Positions 8,707 through 16,794 of a stretch of 64,000 bases of DNA are shown here, in pieces. The stretch is from GWE2-42-39 sp963668595 (GTDB lineage: Bacteria > Bacteroidota > Bacteroidia > Bacteroidales > Prolixibacteraceae), in assembly GCA_963668595.1 (NCBI GenBank), contig OY764876.1:4154001-4218000 (forward strand), given 5' to 3'. The translations under genes were made by a program, and so were the position numbers. Each line of letters begins with the position of its first letter. Within the stretch, counting starts at the first letter, position 1. A model generated the notes under the pieces. That model saw nothing but the letters and a program-made list of their open reading frames with translations, did not search any database and was not told the DNA's origin.

Positions 8707-9930
8707 ATGAGTGATTTTAAGCTGAATACTATTCCGGAAGCCGTTGAAGCCATTCGTAAAGGCGAAATGATTATTGTAGTGGACGATGAAGATCGCGAAA
8801 ATGAAGGTGATTTTATTGCTGCTGCCGAGCTGATAACCCCCGAAATGGTGAATTTCATGGCCATGCATGGTCGTGGATTGATTTGTGCCCCGCTTACTGA
8901 AAAACGTTGCGCGGAACTGGAGTTGGAACTGATGGTTGGAAAAAATACCTCGTCGCACGAAACCCCTTTTACTATTTCTGTCGATTTGCTGGGCTACGGT
9001 TGTACTACCGGTATTTCGGCCAGCGACCGCGCTAAAACGCTGAATGCGCTGGCGAATCCGGCCACACGCCCCGAAGAATTGGGTCGTCCCGGACATATTT
9101 TCCCGCTGAAAGCAAAAGAAAAAGGAGTACTTCGTCGCACCGGACATACTGAGGCAGCAGTAGATTTGGCTCGTTTGGCCGGATTGCATCCTGCCGGGGT
9201 GTTGGTTGAAATTCTGAATGAAGATGGTACGATGGCTCGTCTTCCTCAGTTGATGAAAGTGGCCGAAAAATTCAATCTGAAAATTATCAGTATTGAAGAT
9301 TTAATTTCATATCGTTTGCAAAGCGAAAGTCTGATTCAGCGCGGCGAAGAAGTGACTTTGCCTACCCGCTACGGCGATTTTCGTATCATTCCGTTCAAAC
9401 AATTGTCGAACGGAGAAGAACATGTTGCGTTGATTAAAGGCGAAATTAGCAGTGACGAGCCGGTATTGGTTCGTGTACATTCTTCATGCATGACCGGAGA
9501 TATTTTTGGCTCGCTGCGTTGCGAGTGTGGCGAACAGTTGCACCAGGCCATGCGGATGATTGAGAAAGAAGGTAGCGGCGTGATTGTGTATATGCAACAG
9601 GAAGGTCGTGGTATTGGGCTGATGAACAAAATCGCTGCCTACAAATTGCAGGACGAAGGGATGGACACCGTGGATGCCAACCTGCATCTGGGTTTCAATG
9701 CCGACGAGCGCGACTACGGTGTGGGAGCACAAATTCTGCGTCAGGTCGGTGTTTGTAAAATGAAGCTGATGACCAACAATCCGGTGAAACGCGCAGGGCT
9801 GGAAGGCTACGGGCTGAAAGTTAGCGAAATTGTGACGCTGGAAGTTGAGCCCAACGAATTCAACGAACGCTACATGAAAACCAAGCGTGACCGCATGGGG
9901 CATTTTCTGCAAAAATTTAAATACGAATAA
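8707..9930 (+). CDS. ribBA: Bifunctional 3,4-dihydroxy-2-butanone-4-phosphate synthase / GTP cyclohydrolase II
   Basis: A 407-residue enzyme for both entry steps of riboflavin synthesis. The N-terminal half (to about residue 205) is RibB, converting ribulose 5-phosphate to dihydroxybutanone phosphate: it has the DDEDRENEGDFI acidic metal-binding loop and RTGHTEAAVDL. The C-terminal half is RibA, which opens the GTP imidazole ring: its zinc-binding cysteines appear in SSCMTGDIFGSLRCECG, followed by the QQEGRGIGL nucleotide loop. All key residues of both halves look intact. The next small gene begins 3 bases after its stop, so the two are probably co-transcribed. Confidence 0.97.
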   Translation: MSDFKLNTIPEAVEAIRKGEMIIVVDDEDRENEGDFIAAAELITPEMVNFMAMHGRGLICAPLTEKRCAELELELMVGKNTSSHETPFTISVDLLGYGCTTGISASDRAKTLNALANPATRPEELGRPGHIFPLKAKEKGVLRRTGHTEAAVDLARLAGLHPAGVLVEILNEDGTMARLPQLMKVAEKFNLKIISIEDLISYRLQSESLIQRGEEVTLPTRYGDFRIIPFKQLSNGEEHVALIKGEISSDEPVLVRVHSSCMTGDIFGSLRCECGEQLHQAMRMIEKEGSGVIVYMQQEGRGIGLMNKIAAYKLQDEGMDTVDANLHLGFNADERDYGVGAQILRQVGVCKMKLMTNNPVKRAGLEGYGLKVSEIVTLEVEPNEFNERYMKTKRDRMGHFLQKFKYE

Positions 9931-9933
9931 ACG

Positions 9934-10158
9934 ATGGGCATGTTCGATCATCTGTTTTCGGATGGCTACGATTCGTCGGTTGAAGGCGAAGACTTTTACT
10001 ACAGCAAGGATGGCTACCGGGTGATGACCGAAAGTTTTTTGGTGCGCCGCGGTTATTGTTGCGCCAACGGATGTCGTCATTGTCCGTACGATCCGAAAGC
10101 ACAAAAAGGCAATCGTCGTCTTCGTCCCGAGGTGGAGGCAAAATACCGGAATTCGTAA
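9934..10158 (+). CDS. DUF5522 family small cysteine-rich protein
   Basis: A 74-residue protein whose core VRRGYCCANGCRHCPYDP is the signature of the DUF5522 family, small proteins of unknown function that often lie near metabolic genes in Bacteroidota. The C-C-x4-C-x2-C arrangement could bind a metal or an iron-sulfur cluster; that is inference. It follows ribBA by 3 bases on the same strand and is probably translated from the same message. The acidic N-terminus (EGEDFYYSKDGY) and basic C-terminus are typical of the family. Confidence 0.85.
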   Translation: MGMFDHLFSDGYDSSVEGEDFYYSKDGYRVMTESFLVRRGYCCANGCRHCPYDPKAQKGNRRLRPEVEAKYRNS

Positions 10159-10210
10159 GTTTCTACGGAGATAAAAATATAAAATACGATCCCAAAGAAC
10201 ATCTCCAAAT

Positions 10211-10235
10211 CATTCCCGCGAAGACGGGAATCTCA
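10211..10235. repeat. REP-like palindrome, copy 1
   Basis: CATTCCCG and CGGGAATCTC flank a short centre, giving a stem-loop. The same unit recurs with small changes at 10979-11004 and around 12708-12731, on both sides of the tyrosine transposase gene. Confidence 0.8.
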
Positions 10236-10254
10236 TCATCAAGACAGATTTTTC

Positions 10255-10869
10255 TCAGTCAAACATGCCTTTCCCATTCATTATTTGCTGCATGTATTTT
10301 TCAATTCTCGACAGGCGTGTTTTCAATTGTTTGGGTGCCGAAAAATATAAAATATAGGCACGTTGTCGTCCGGGGGTGAGCGCTTTGAATGCAGTTTCCA
10401 GTGCCGGATATTCGTCAAATACTTGTACCAATTCTTCCGGGTATTCAAGTGTCGTCTTGAAGTCTGGTTTCAGCCCGTTCTTTTCTATTTCGATGGCTTC
10501 GCGGATGTACGTTTTCAGAATCGGTTCCAATTTGAGAATTTGCGACACATTGGTAAAACGAATCAGTCGGGTTGATTGCGAATTTTCGCCCGGCGCACTC
10601 AATATGCCCTCGCTATCTTTCAAAAGAACTCCTTTGAAAAATGCCAGCGAACAATATTCTTTCAATGCACTTACAATAAGTATATTCCGGTTCTGTGAGG
10701 TGTAGCACGGAACGCCCCATTTCAGCTCTTCGTCCAGACCACATTCCAGAACAATGCGGCGCAACTCGTCAAGCTCTTCGGGCCATTTGCGTACTTTGCA
10801 CTGGGGAGTGCCACCCAATTTGCAACGGCCGCAGCCGTCTAACAGATATTGATCAACTTTCGGATTCAT
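10255..10869 (-). CDS. YdeI/OmpD-associated family protein
   Basis: A 204-residue cytosolic protein. Residues 20-120 match the DUF1801/YdhG-like fold (ELDELRRIVLECGLDEELKWGVPCYT, then the strand SLAFFKGVLLKD), and the C-terminal third has the YdeI helical block with ALTPGRQRAYILYFSAPKQLKTRLSRIEKYM. In E. coli YdeI was linked to resistance to antimicrobial peptides, but the biochemical role of these proteins is unsettled. The N-terminus holds a Cys cluster (CGRCKLGGTPQCKVRKW) seen in many Bacteroidota members. It is transcribed towards ribBA, between two REP-like palindromes, and appears to be a single-gene unit. Confidence 0.85.
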   Translation of the reverse strand: MNPKVDQYLLDGCGRCKLGGTPQCKVRKWPEELDELRRIVLECGLDEELKWGVPCYTSQNRNILIVSALKEYCSLAFFKGVLLKDSEGILSAPGENSQSTRLIRFTNVSQILKLEPILKTYIREAIEIEKNGLKPDFKTTLEYPEELVQVFDEYPALETAFKALTPGRQRAYILYFSAPKQLKTRLSRIEKYMQQIMNGKGMFD

Positions 10870-10978
10870 ACGATGTGTTTGCTATTTCAACAACAAGATA
10901 ATAAAATAGTTCGCACCAAAGCCTTTACGGTGCAATTGTCAGTTCGGCAATAACATCTAAACTGCTCCTTTCTCTCTG

Positions 10979-11004
10979 TCATTCCCGCGAAGGCGGGAAT
11001 CTCC
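10979..11004. repeat. REP-like palindrome, copy 2
   Basis: TTCCCGC and GCGGGAA flank GAAG, giving a perfect 7-bp stem with the conserved tail TCTC. It starts 30 bases downstream of the transposase stop codon, the usual place for REP elements tied to a RAYT gene. Confidence 0.82.
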
Positions 11005-11033
11005 TGAACTCAACGGATTGCCTTTGTTTCCAC

Positions 11034-11702
11034 TCAATGACGTACTTTCTGCTCATCGGGCGAATTAAATGTGTCGCTCAGCCACTTTGCCGGATTGTTG
11101 ATGATGTATTGTTTTATCCGCAGATATGCGGTGTGGTTGCGGATAATATGGTCGTGGTAATTGGGTTGAAAAAAATGGTTGTTCCGGTTGTATTTTGGAA
11201 TATCCAACCCATGATTATCAATATAATCGTCAATTTTTGAATTGATGGCCGATTTGAAACCCGCGATAAACGACGAAATGGATTGCGGTTTCCGAATAAA
11301 TTCCCGGGGATCGGGGGATCGGAACGACCGGGAAAGAGACGCACGGCCGTGCGTCTCTAAATTTCCGCCGTCCGTTTTTTCGGTTTTATCCGAATTTTCG
11401 ATTAAATAATTTTCCGGTTTTTTTAATATTAAAATGGCGTGTAAATGATTGGGCATGATGATGTATTCGTCCAAAAATAATTCGTTGCGGATTTCAAATG
11501 ATTTGATCCATTCGTCGTTCACAATTTTTCCGAAATCGGACAATTGTACCTCTGCCCGCGATTCTCGTGTGGCAACAACTTCTCTCAAAACGCATGCCCG
11601 GTGTTGGGTGACCAGCGTAATAAAATAAGCCCCATCGCCCGAATAATCCCAGCGAGGCATCCGGCTCGATTCAATGCGGTATTTATTTCGAAATTTGGTC
11701 AT
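11034..11702 (-). CDS. REP-associated tyrosine transposase (RAYT, TnpA_REP, Y1 HUH family)
   Basis: A 222-residue single-strand DNA transposase of the Y1/IS200-like fold. It shows the N-terminal strand SGDGAYFITLVTQHR, the metal-binding HUH motif in IIMPNHLHAILIL, and the nucleophile region YLRIKQYIINNPAKW where the Tyr lies. RAYTs are domesticated transposases thought to spread REP palindromes. Here one REP-like hairpin lies just past its 3' end and two more lie within 1.7 kb. Between the two catalytic parts, around residue 115-122, the protein carries ETHGRASL, encoded by a 24-bp perfect DNA palindrome. The sequence is full length with no stop or frameshift, so the enzyme may be active. Confidence 0.92.
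   Translation of the reverse strand: MTKFRNKYRIESSRMPRWDYSGDGAYFITLVTQHRACVLREVVATRESRAEVQLSDFGKIVNDEWIKSFEIRNELFLDEYIIMPNHLHAILILKKPENYLIENSDKTEKTDGGNLETHGRASLSRSFRSPDPREFIRKPQSISSFIAGFKSAINSKIDDYIDNHGLDIPKYNRNNHFFQPNYHDHIIRNHTAYLRIKQYIINNPAKWLSDTFNSPDEQKVRH
11335..11358. repeat. 24-bp perfect palindrome inside the transposase gene
   Basis: The half-site AGAGACGCACGG is followed at once by its exact reverse complement. It is read in frame as ETHGRASL. Similar GAGACGCACGG palindromes are widespread dispersed repeats in several phyla (recalled, not searched), so this looks like a mobile palindrome captured in a coding region. Confidence 0.8.
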
Positions 11703-11716
11703 TGAGAGAATGCTTT

Positions 11717-12544
11717 TTATAAATCAGGAAGACATGCCAATCTTATAGGAGTTATTAAGTATTTTTTACTAATTGTTCCACTTAATTTCTGATTATTTAT
11801 TTCATTCTGATAAATAGATGAGTATGAAAATTCCAAAAATATCTTAGTTTGATCATTTTGTGGAATTCTAAAAGAGTTGACTTTTCCATGACTTTTAAAA
11901 TAAAACTGCATTCCTTCTTCAGGCCTTAATTCCATTTCTTTAACCATGATTGGGCCAACAATGGTATTATCCGTCTTTGTTATAGAATAGCGGAATGTAA
12001 TAGGGATTTTATTTTTAAACTGAATTGCTAAAATCAGTTCTTTTGTCCTTCTGTCAATAAATAAGTTAACATCAAGCTCTGGAGGTGTATTTTTTATTTC
12101 AGCTAATACTCTTTCCTCCTCTATTCTTATGTTTTCCTTTTTTTCAAGATACTTAGTTTTTATTTCTATATTTTTAAGATCAACTTGTAGCCTATTGAGT
12201 GCTTCTTCATTTGGTAGAGTTGGATAGTTTCTTTTCGCGATTTCAATGAAAGGCGAGATTTGATTTGTTAATAATATTGAGATGTGTTTTATGCCAGATA
12301 AACTGTCTTTTAGTGATGTGAATTGGTTAATATAGAGCTGTTTCTCTTTTTTGTTCATATTGTGATCTACGTAGGTTGAGATGGTACTACTTACTAAGAA
12401 TATAAATGTCAAAGCGAATAACCATTTTTTCCCCGTTTTAAATTTTTTTGATCGTTTATCTTTCCATATATAATCTATCAATGAAGTGACTAATAGTAGA
12501 GAAACAGATAAAATCTGCAACAGCATTTTAAAGAATATTTCCAT
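11717..12544 (-). CDS. Hypothetical membrane protein with a coiled coil
   Basis: I do not recognise this 275-residue protein. It has two N-terminal membrane helices (about residues 8-24 and 40-58), then a predicted coiled coil rich in Lys and Glu (about 65-150, including IEIKTKYLEKKENIRIEEE), then a C-terminal beta-rich region (DVNLFIDRRTKELILAIQF and later strands). Its DNA is much more AT-rich than its neighbours, with many AAA and ATT codons. It lies next to the transposase and ends 14 bases upstream of it in the same direction. Low GC and position suggest acquired DNA. No partner gene gives a clue to its function. Confidence 0.7.
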   Translation of the reverse strand: MEIFFKMLLQILSVSLLLVTSLIDYIWKDKRSKKFKTGKKWLFALTFIFLVSSTISTYVDHNMNKKEKQLYINQFTSLKDSLSGIKHISILLTNQISPFIEIAKRNYPTLPNEEALNRLQVDLKNIEIKTKYLEKKENIRIEEERVLAEIKNTPPELDVNLFIDRRTKELILAIQFKNKIPITFRYSITKTDNTIVGPIMVKEMELRPEEGMQFYFKSHGKVNSFRIPQNDQTKIFLEFSYSSIYQNEINNQKLSGTISKKYLITPIRLACLPDL

Positions 12545-12701
12545 TGTTTTTATGATTGATGTAAGTAGTGTATTTTCAAGTATAAATCAATAAATCTTCT
12601 TTTGTGTGATATTATATGTCTATATTTCATTTGATTGCTAGCTAATATATAAAAAAAATTAAGGTGTTAATAATTGAATCTAGTAAGAGTTTTTTTGCTG
12701 T

Positions 12702-12738
12702 GTCCAATCATTCCCGCCTTTGCGGGAATGATTTGGAC
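12702..12738. repeat. REP-like palindrome, copy 3, with extended arms
   Basis: The arms GTCCAATCATTCCCGC and GCGGGAATGATTTGGAC pair over 16 bp with a single bulged base, around a CTTT loop. The core is the same TTCCCGC unit as copies 1 and 2. It lies upstream of the likely fmt promoter, not in the fmt coding region. Confidence 0.85.
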
Positions 12739-12800
12739 GGAAGGCGCTCGAATATGGGCAGGCAACTTGTGTCGGGATGCCGAAAAAAAGATCAAAACCT

Positions 12801-12808
12801 TATCTTTG
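12801..12808 (+). promoter_or_regulatory. Bacteroidota -7 element for fmt
   Basis: TATCTTTG matches TAnnTTTG, 17 bases before the ATG at 12826. This supports that ATG over longer in-frame starts from 12664. Confidence 0.55.
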
Positions 12809-12825
12809 CAAAAAAAGCACAACAC

Positions 12826-13791
12826 ATGCAGGGAAAAGATTTACGGATTGTATTTATGGGTACGCCCGATTTTGCGGTGGAAAGTTTGAAAGCCCTGGTT
12901 GAAAACGGGTATCAGGTAGTGGGAGTAATCACTGCTCCCGATAAACCTGCCGGACGCGGGCAAAAACTGAGCGAGTCGGCGGTGAAACAATATGCTGTTT
13001 CGCAGGGATTAACGATACTTCAACCTGAAAAACTGAAAAATCCGGAATTTTTGGAAGCGCTGCGTGCTTTGCAGGCCGATCTGCAAATAGTGGTGGCATT
13101 CCGCATGTTGCCCGAAGTGGTGTGGAGCATGCCGCGATTGGGTACTTTCAATCTGCATGGTTCGTTGTTGCCGCAGTACCGGGGCGCTGCGCCCATCAAC
13201 TGGGCACTGATCAATGGCGATAAAGAAACGGGGGTGACCACTTTCCTGCTTTCGCACGAGATTGATACCGGCCGTATTCTGTTTCACGAAAAAGTGGCGA
13301 TTGGCGAAAACGACAATGTGGGCGACATTCACGACCGACTGATGGTGATTGGAGCTCCGCTGGTTCTGAAAACGGTGGAAGCGCTGGCTTCGGGCAATTA
13401 CGCGGCCGTGGAACAAGACGAGCTGGCTGATCCGGGCACATTGAAACATGCTCCGAAAATTTTTAAAGACGATTGCCGTATCAACTGGAACGGCGCAGGG
13501 GAGCAAATTCGCAATCGGATTCGTGGTTTGTCGCCGTATCCCACGGCCTGGACAGAATTGCAAACCGGAGATGCTGCTGGCATGTCGCTGAAAATATTTG
13601 CGGCCTCGTTTATTTCCGCTCATGGACTGATTCCCGGCGCGGTGGCAACCGATGGCAAAAATTGGTTCCGCATAGCTGCAACCGATGGCTGGCTCGATAT
13701 TACTGACTTGCAACTGTCGGGAAAAAAACGAATGACCGTGGCCGATTTTTTGCGTGGTTTTCATGTCCCGGATCAAATAAAAGCGGTTTAA
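12826..13791 (+). CDS. fmt: Methionyl-tRNA formyltransferase
   Basis: A 321-residue enzyme that formylates initiator Met-tRNA using 10-formyl-tetrahydrofolate. The N-terminal Rossmann domain starts RIVFMGTPDFAVESL and carries the catalytic region NLHGSLLPQYRGAAPINWA with the Asn and His, and the DTG motif in HEIDTGRILF. The C-terminal tRNA-binding domain follows from about residue 205. Length matches E. coli Fmt (315). The start at 12826 gives the family's normal N-terminus and follows a good -7 element; the longer frame from 12664 would run through a REP palindrome and is rejected. The next gene begins 3 bases after the stop. Confidence 0.96.
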   Translation: MQGKDLRIVFMGTPDFAVESLKALVENGYQVVGVITAPDKPAGRGQKLSESAVKQYAVSQGLTILQPEKLKNPEFLEALRALQADLQIVVAFRMLPEVVWSMPRLGTFNLHGSLLPQYRGAAPINWALINGDKETGVTTFLLSHEIDTGRILFHEKVAIGENDNVGDIHDRLMVIGAPLVLKTVEALASGNYAAVEQDELADPGTLKHAPKIFKDDCRINWNGAGEQIRNRIRGLSPYPTAWTELQTGDAAGMSLKIFAASFISAHGLIPGAVATDGKNWFRIAATDGWLDITDLQLSGKKRMTVADFLRGFHVPDQIKAV

Positions 13792-13794
13792 ACA

Positions 13795-14064
13795 ATGGCC
13801 AAAAAGATTCTGAAAAGTTTGCTGGCTCTGCTTTGCCTGGCTCTGGGCATTTTCTTTTTTTATGTGGACAGCTTTCTGTATAAAGCTATTTTTGCTTCGG
13901 TCTGGACCAACGGCCAAATCCGGGTGCAGGACGATATTCGTATCATGGGCTTTTTATTCAAAGGCAACTGGAGCTACGTTCCTTTCCTGATTTACCTGTC
14001 GTTGATCTGCCTGTTTGTATGGCTTTCGGTACGAATTTTTCGGAGAACGTGGGGGAACAAGTAA
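13795..14064 (+). CDS. Small membrane protein, two helices
   Basis: An 89-residue protein of unknown function with two clear membrane helices (about residues 7-27 and 60-80) joined by a 30-residue soluble loop. The N-terminus is basic (MAKKILK), so both ends probably lie in the cytosol. It starts 3 bases after the fmt stop and is likely co-transcribed. Its last codons overlap the first unit of the 7-nt repeat array that follows, so the array may have grown up to, or slightly reshaped, the end of this gene. Confidence 0.7.
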   Translation: MAKKILKSLLALLCLALGIFFFYVDSFLYKAIFASVWTNGQIRVQDDIRIMGFLFKGNWSYVPFLIYLSLICLFVWLSVRIFRRTWGNK

Positions 14065-14205
14065 AAAGTAGAAAGTAGTAAGTCTCAAGCTGCAAGACAC
14101 AAGAAAATTCCAAAAACGAAATTTCAAATTCCAAAACCCGCAACTCGCAACTCGCAACCCGAAACCCGAAACCTGTAACTCGTAACTCGAATCCCGCAAC
14201 CCGTT
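14059..14205 (+). repeat. Degenerate heptanucleotide array, site 1 (21 units)
   Basis: The whole gap between two convergent genes can be cut into exactly 21 consecutive 7-mers. Units run from an AAGTAGA type through a TTCCAAA type to an ACTCGCA/ACCCGAA type. The array begins on the stop codon of the upstream gene and ends on the last base before the stop codon of the cytochrome gene. Confidence 0.88.
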
Positions 14206-16584
14206 CTACATTCCCGCCAACTGATTAATTGCCTGCTGCAATTGTGCGGCGGCTTGCTGATTGTTGCCAACCGATTTCAGTGCCTGCTCGTACACCTGAC
14301 GGGCTTTGGCCTTGTTGCCGCTTTGCAGGTAAATACTGGCCAGTAAATACACCGAATTGAAATGGTCGGGCTGCTTTTTCAGTATTGAATTTAATATGCC
14401 CACTGCTTCGCTGGACTTTTGCTGCTGATTCAGGAAAAACGCATACGTATAGCCAAATTTAGGCTCGTCGGGAGCCAACTGCATGGCTTGTTTGCTCAGT
14501 TGCAATGCTTCCTGCATGTCGCGTTTCGAAACCAGCACACTCAGGTTGTACAAGGCGGTGGTATTTGCTTTGTTTATTTCCAGTACTTTTCTGAATGCTT
14601 TTTCAGACTCCTCCATTTTATTTATTTCGGCCATCAGCAAAGCATAATTCAGGTTGGCGGCCTCATTTTTTGGTTCCAGTTGAAGCGCCTTTTTCAAGTA
14701 TTCTTCAGCTTTGGTAGCATTGCCTGTCATCGAATACAAAAAGCTGCTGTTCACCAAAGGCATAAATGCTTCGGGATGAACTTTCAGTGCTGTTTCGTAT
14801 GCGGCCAGTGCTTTGTCGGTTTGCCCCATGTTTTGATAATGGTTGCCCAGGTTGTAATGGGCGCTCCATGCATCGGGACGGGTTACCAGCGAGTTCTCGT
14901 ATTCCTGATTTACTTTTTCAACCAATGCCAATTCTGTTGCACTGAAATCGCTGTGCGGAAATACCGAAAGCGACGATGCCGCTGCAAGTCGTACCAAACG
15001 AATGGAGTCTTGTGCTGCTTTCAGTAATGCTGTTTTAACTTCGGATGAACGGTTGCCAAGCATACCATTTACCGCCGAACTTCGGATAAGTGGCGAAGCA
15101 TGATTGGCTGCGGCAACGAGTACCGGGAATTTTTTGTCTCCTTCGAAATTAATAAGCAGGCGAATGAGCGAGTTGGTGAAAATATCGCCGTATTGGTTGC
15201 TGGTAATTGCCTGAAACATGCGATCGATTTGTTTCCACTGACTGTTTCTGGCTTCATCAATCAGACTGCCTGCGGCCAGTGTCTCGGCCTGGTAATCGTC
15301 TTTGTGCCACGAGCGAACCTGCTTGTCGGCCCATTGTGGCGATTTGTCGGTGTGGCACATGTTGCACGCATTGGGCGAACCAAATTTTATGGTTGCCGAA
15401 GGCATGGGTGGGCGCATCGAGTGATCGGTGCGGTTCATGTGTCCAAACATGGTCATGGGCATGTGGCAGTCGATACAACGCGGACTTTGCTCGGCCATTG
15501 GGTGGTGCGAGTGTTGGTGAACATGTTCGGCTTTGTCGGCATGACAACTGGCACAGGCTTTATTTGCTTCGGCGTTGATGTCGCTTTTAAAACGGTAGCG
15601 ACCGCTTGAAGTGTGACAGGTGACGCAGTGCATTTGCCCCGAAATGGCGCATTCGCTCATGTTCCACGAAGTAAACGTATAGTTTTCGCCCAAATCGCGG
15701 CCATCCGGATAGAAGTCCAGGTTTTCGAGCGTTGTAAGGTCGTAGTTGTTGTAATAATTATCGCCGGGCATGTACGACTCGGTAATTGGGGTCATTTTGG
15801 CGTGACAAGGCGCACAGCTCCAGTTATGCTGGTCGGCCGTGAATTTTGAAGTCATGATGATTTTTAAATCCTCAGGAACTGTTCCTTCTTTGGCTTGTTT
15901 GCAAACACGAACATGTTCACCGCTGGGACCATGGCAGGTTTCGCAGTTGATGCCTACTTCTTTCCAGTGTGTTTGGTAGGTATTTTTTGTGAGGTCGAAA
16001 TTGTTGTGCAACTGGCTGACATGGCAGGAATAACAAGATGTATTGAAAGTATATTGCATATCGGTCCAGCTAAGTGCTTCGTCTTCCTGTGTGCGGTTGG
16101 GGAAATGGCGGATGGCCGATGCCGGGTTGTTGTACCATTGTTTGGTGTTTACATTGTACGCAAGAGGCAGCGTTTGCAGGCGACCTCCTTCCCAGGGAGT
16201 CAGAAAATAATACACATTTTTGCCGCCCAATGCCCACAGAACCTCGTATTTTTTTATTTCGCTATTTTCTTTTCGTTCCTGAATAAATAGCAAACTGTCT
16301 TCTGCAACGGCACTGTAATGGGCATTCTCCATGAAAATATCGTCCTGTCCGAGCGTGATTTTTTCAGCTATAAATGCTTTGGTAATGGGCTGCATGGCCA
16401 GGCCGTGGTGCGAAGTTGACCACAACTCATAAAATTTCGGATGACATTCGATACACGATTCAGACCCTGAATATTCATTGTCGTTTGCCACTTTTTCTTT
16501 TTTATTGAGGCAGGAAACAATGATAACCAATGAAAGTAATAATACACTGATCAGGGAGGGAAAGATGTGTTTACCCGATTGCAT
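14206..16584 (-). CDS. Octaheme c-type cytochrome lipoprotein with C-terminal TPR repeats
   Basis: A 792-residue exported protein. Residues 1-25 form a lipoprotein signal ending VIIVSC, with Cys25 as the lipid site. Eight CxxCH haem-binding motifs follow: CIECH, CYSCH, CETCH, CAPCH, CVTCH, CASCH, CIDCH and CNMCH. Their layout resembles the cytochrome c554/octahaem family that handles electrons for nitrogen or sulfur compounds. A HEAT-like stretch (about 480-570) leads to several TPR units (about 575-790). It is probably a periplasmic or surface electron carrier that docks with a partner through the TPRs; substrate and partner are unknown. It is flanked by oppositely oriented heptad arrays and has no obvious cytochrome neighbours. 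Confidence 0.9.
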   Translation of the reverse strand: MQSGKHIFPSLISVLLLSLVIIVSCLNKKEKVANDNEYSGSESCIECHPKFYELWSTSHHGLAMQPITKAFIAEKITLGQDDIFMENAHYSAVAEDSLLFIQERKENSEIKKYEVLWALGGKNVYYFLTPWEGGRLQTLPLAYNVNTKQWYNNPASAIRHFPNRTQEDEALSWTDMQYTFNTSCYSCHVSQLHNNFDLTKNTYQTHWKEVGINCETCHGPSGEHVRVCKQAKEGTVPEDLKIIMTSKFTADQHNWSCAPCHAKMTPITESYMPGDNYYNNYDLTTLENLDFYPDGRDLGENYTFTSWNMSECAISGQMHCVTCHTSSGRYRFKSDINAEANKACASCHADKAEHVHQHSHHPMAEQSPRCIDCHMPMTMFGHMNRTDHSMRPPMPSATIKFGSPNACNMCHTDKSPQWADKQVRSWHKDDYQAETLAAGSLIDEARNSQWKQIDRMFQAITSNQYGDIFTNSLIRLLINFEGDKKFPVLVAAANHASPLIRSSAVNGMLGNRSSEVKTALLKAAQDSIRLVRLAAASSLSVFPHSDFSATELALVEKVNQEYENSLVTRPDAWSAHYNLGNHYQNMGQTDKALAAYETALKVHPEAFMPLVNSSFLYSMTGNATKAEEYLKKALQLEPKNEAANLNYALLMAEINKMEESEKAFRKVLEINKANTTALYNLSVLVSKRDMQEALQLSKQAMQLAPDEPKFGYTYAFFLNQQQKSSEAVGILNSILKKQPDHFNSVYLLASIYLQSGNKAKARQVYEQALKSVGNNQQAAAQLQQAINQLAGM

Positions 16585-16653
16585 ACTTGTTGAGTTTTAG
16601 TTTGAAGGAAACAAATATGCTTTAATTTTTTCAGAAATGAAACAGCGGGTGGG

Positions 16654-16765
16654 GGTGGGTTGCGAGTTACGCGTTTTGGAATTTGGAATTTCGTCTTTGG
16701 AATTTTCTTGCGTCTTGAAGCTAGAGTCTTTAGACTTACTACTTTCTTTTTCCGACTTTTTCTCT
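16654..16765 (-). repeat. Degenerate heptanucleotide array, site 2 (inverted)
   Basis: About 16 consecutive 7-mers read in register on the reverse strand, with the same order of unit types as site 1 (AAGTCTA-like, then TTCCAAA-like, then CGCAACC-like). Together with site 1 it brackets the cytochrome gene in inverted orientation. It lies upstream of the GNAT gene. Confidence 0.85.
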
Positions 16766-16794
16766 CTTCCTTTCCTTTTTCCTTTTGGGTTGTT

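Noticed and set aside
12664..12825. In-frame N-terminal extension of Fmt by 54 residues
   Set aside because: It would translate a REP-like palindrome and skip a good -7 element; the family's N-terminus begins at 12826.
13954..14199. Minus-strand proteins rich in RVTGYGL/FGIWNF-type peptides through the heptad arrays (also at 16637, 18189 and 19102)
   Set aside because: They are products of translating 7-nt repeats, which stay open by chance; they have no other gene features.
14419..15609. Long plus-strand frames opposite the cytochrome gene
   Set aside because: The minus strand carries eight CxxCH motifs, a lipobox and TPRs; the plus-strand frames show no domain.
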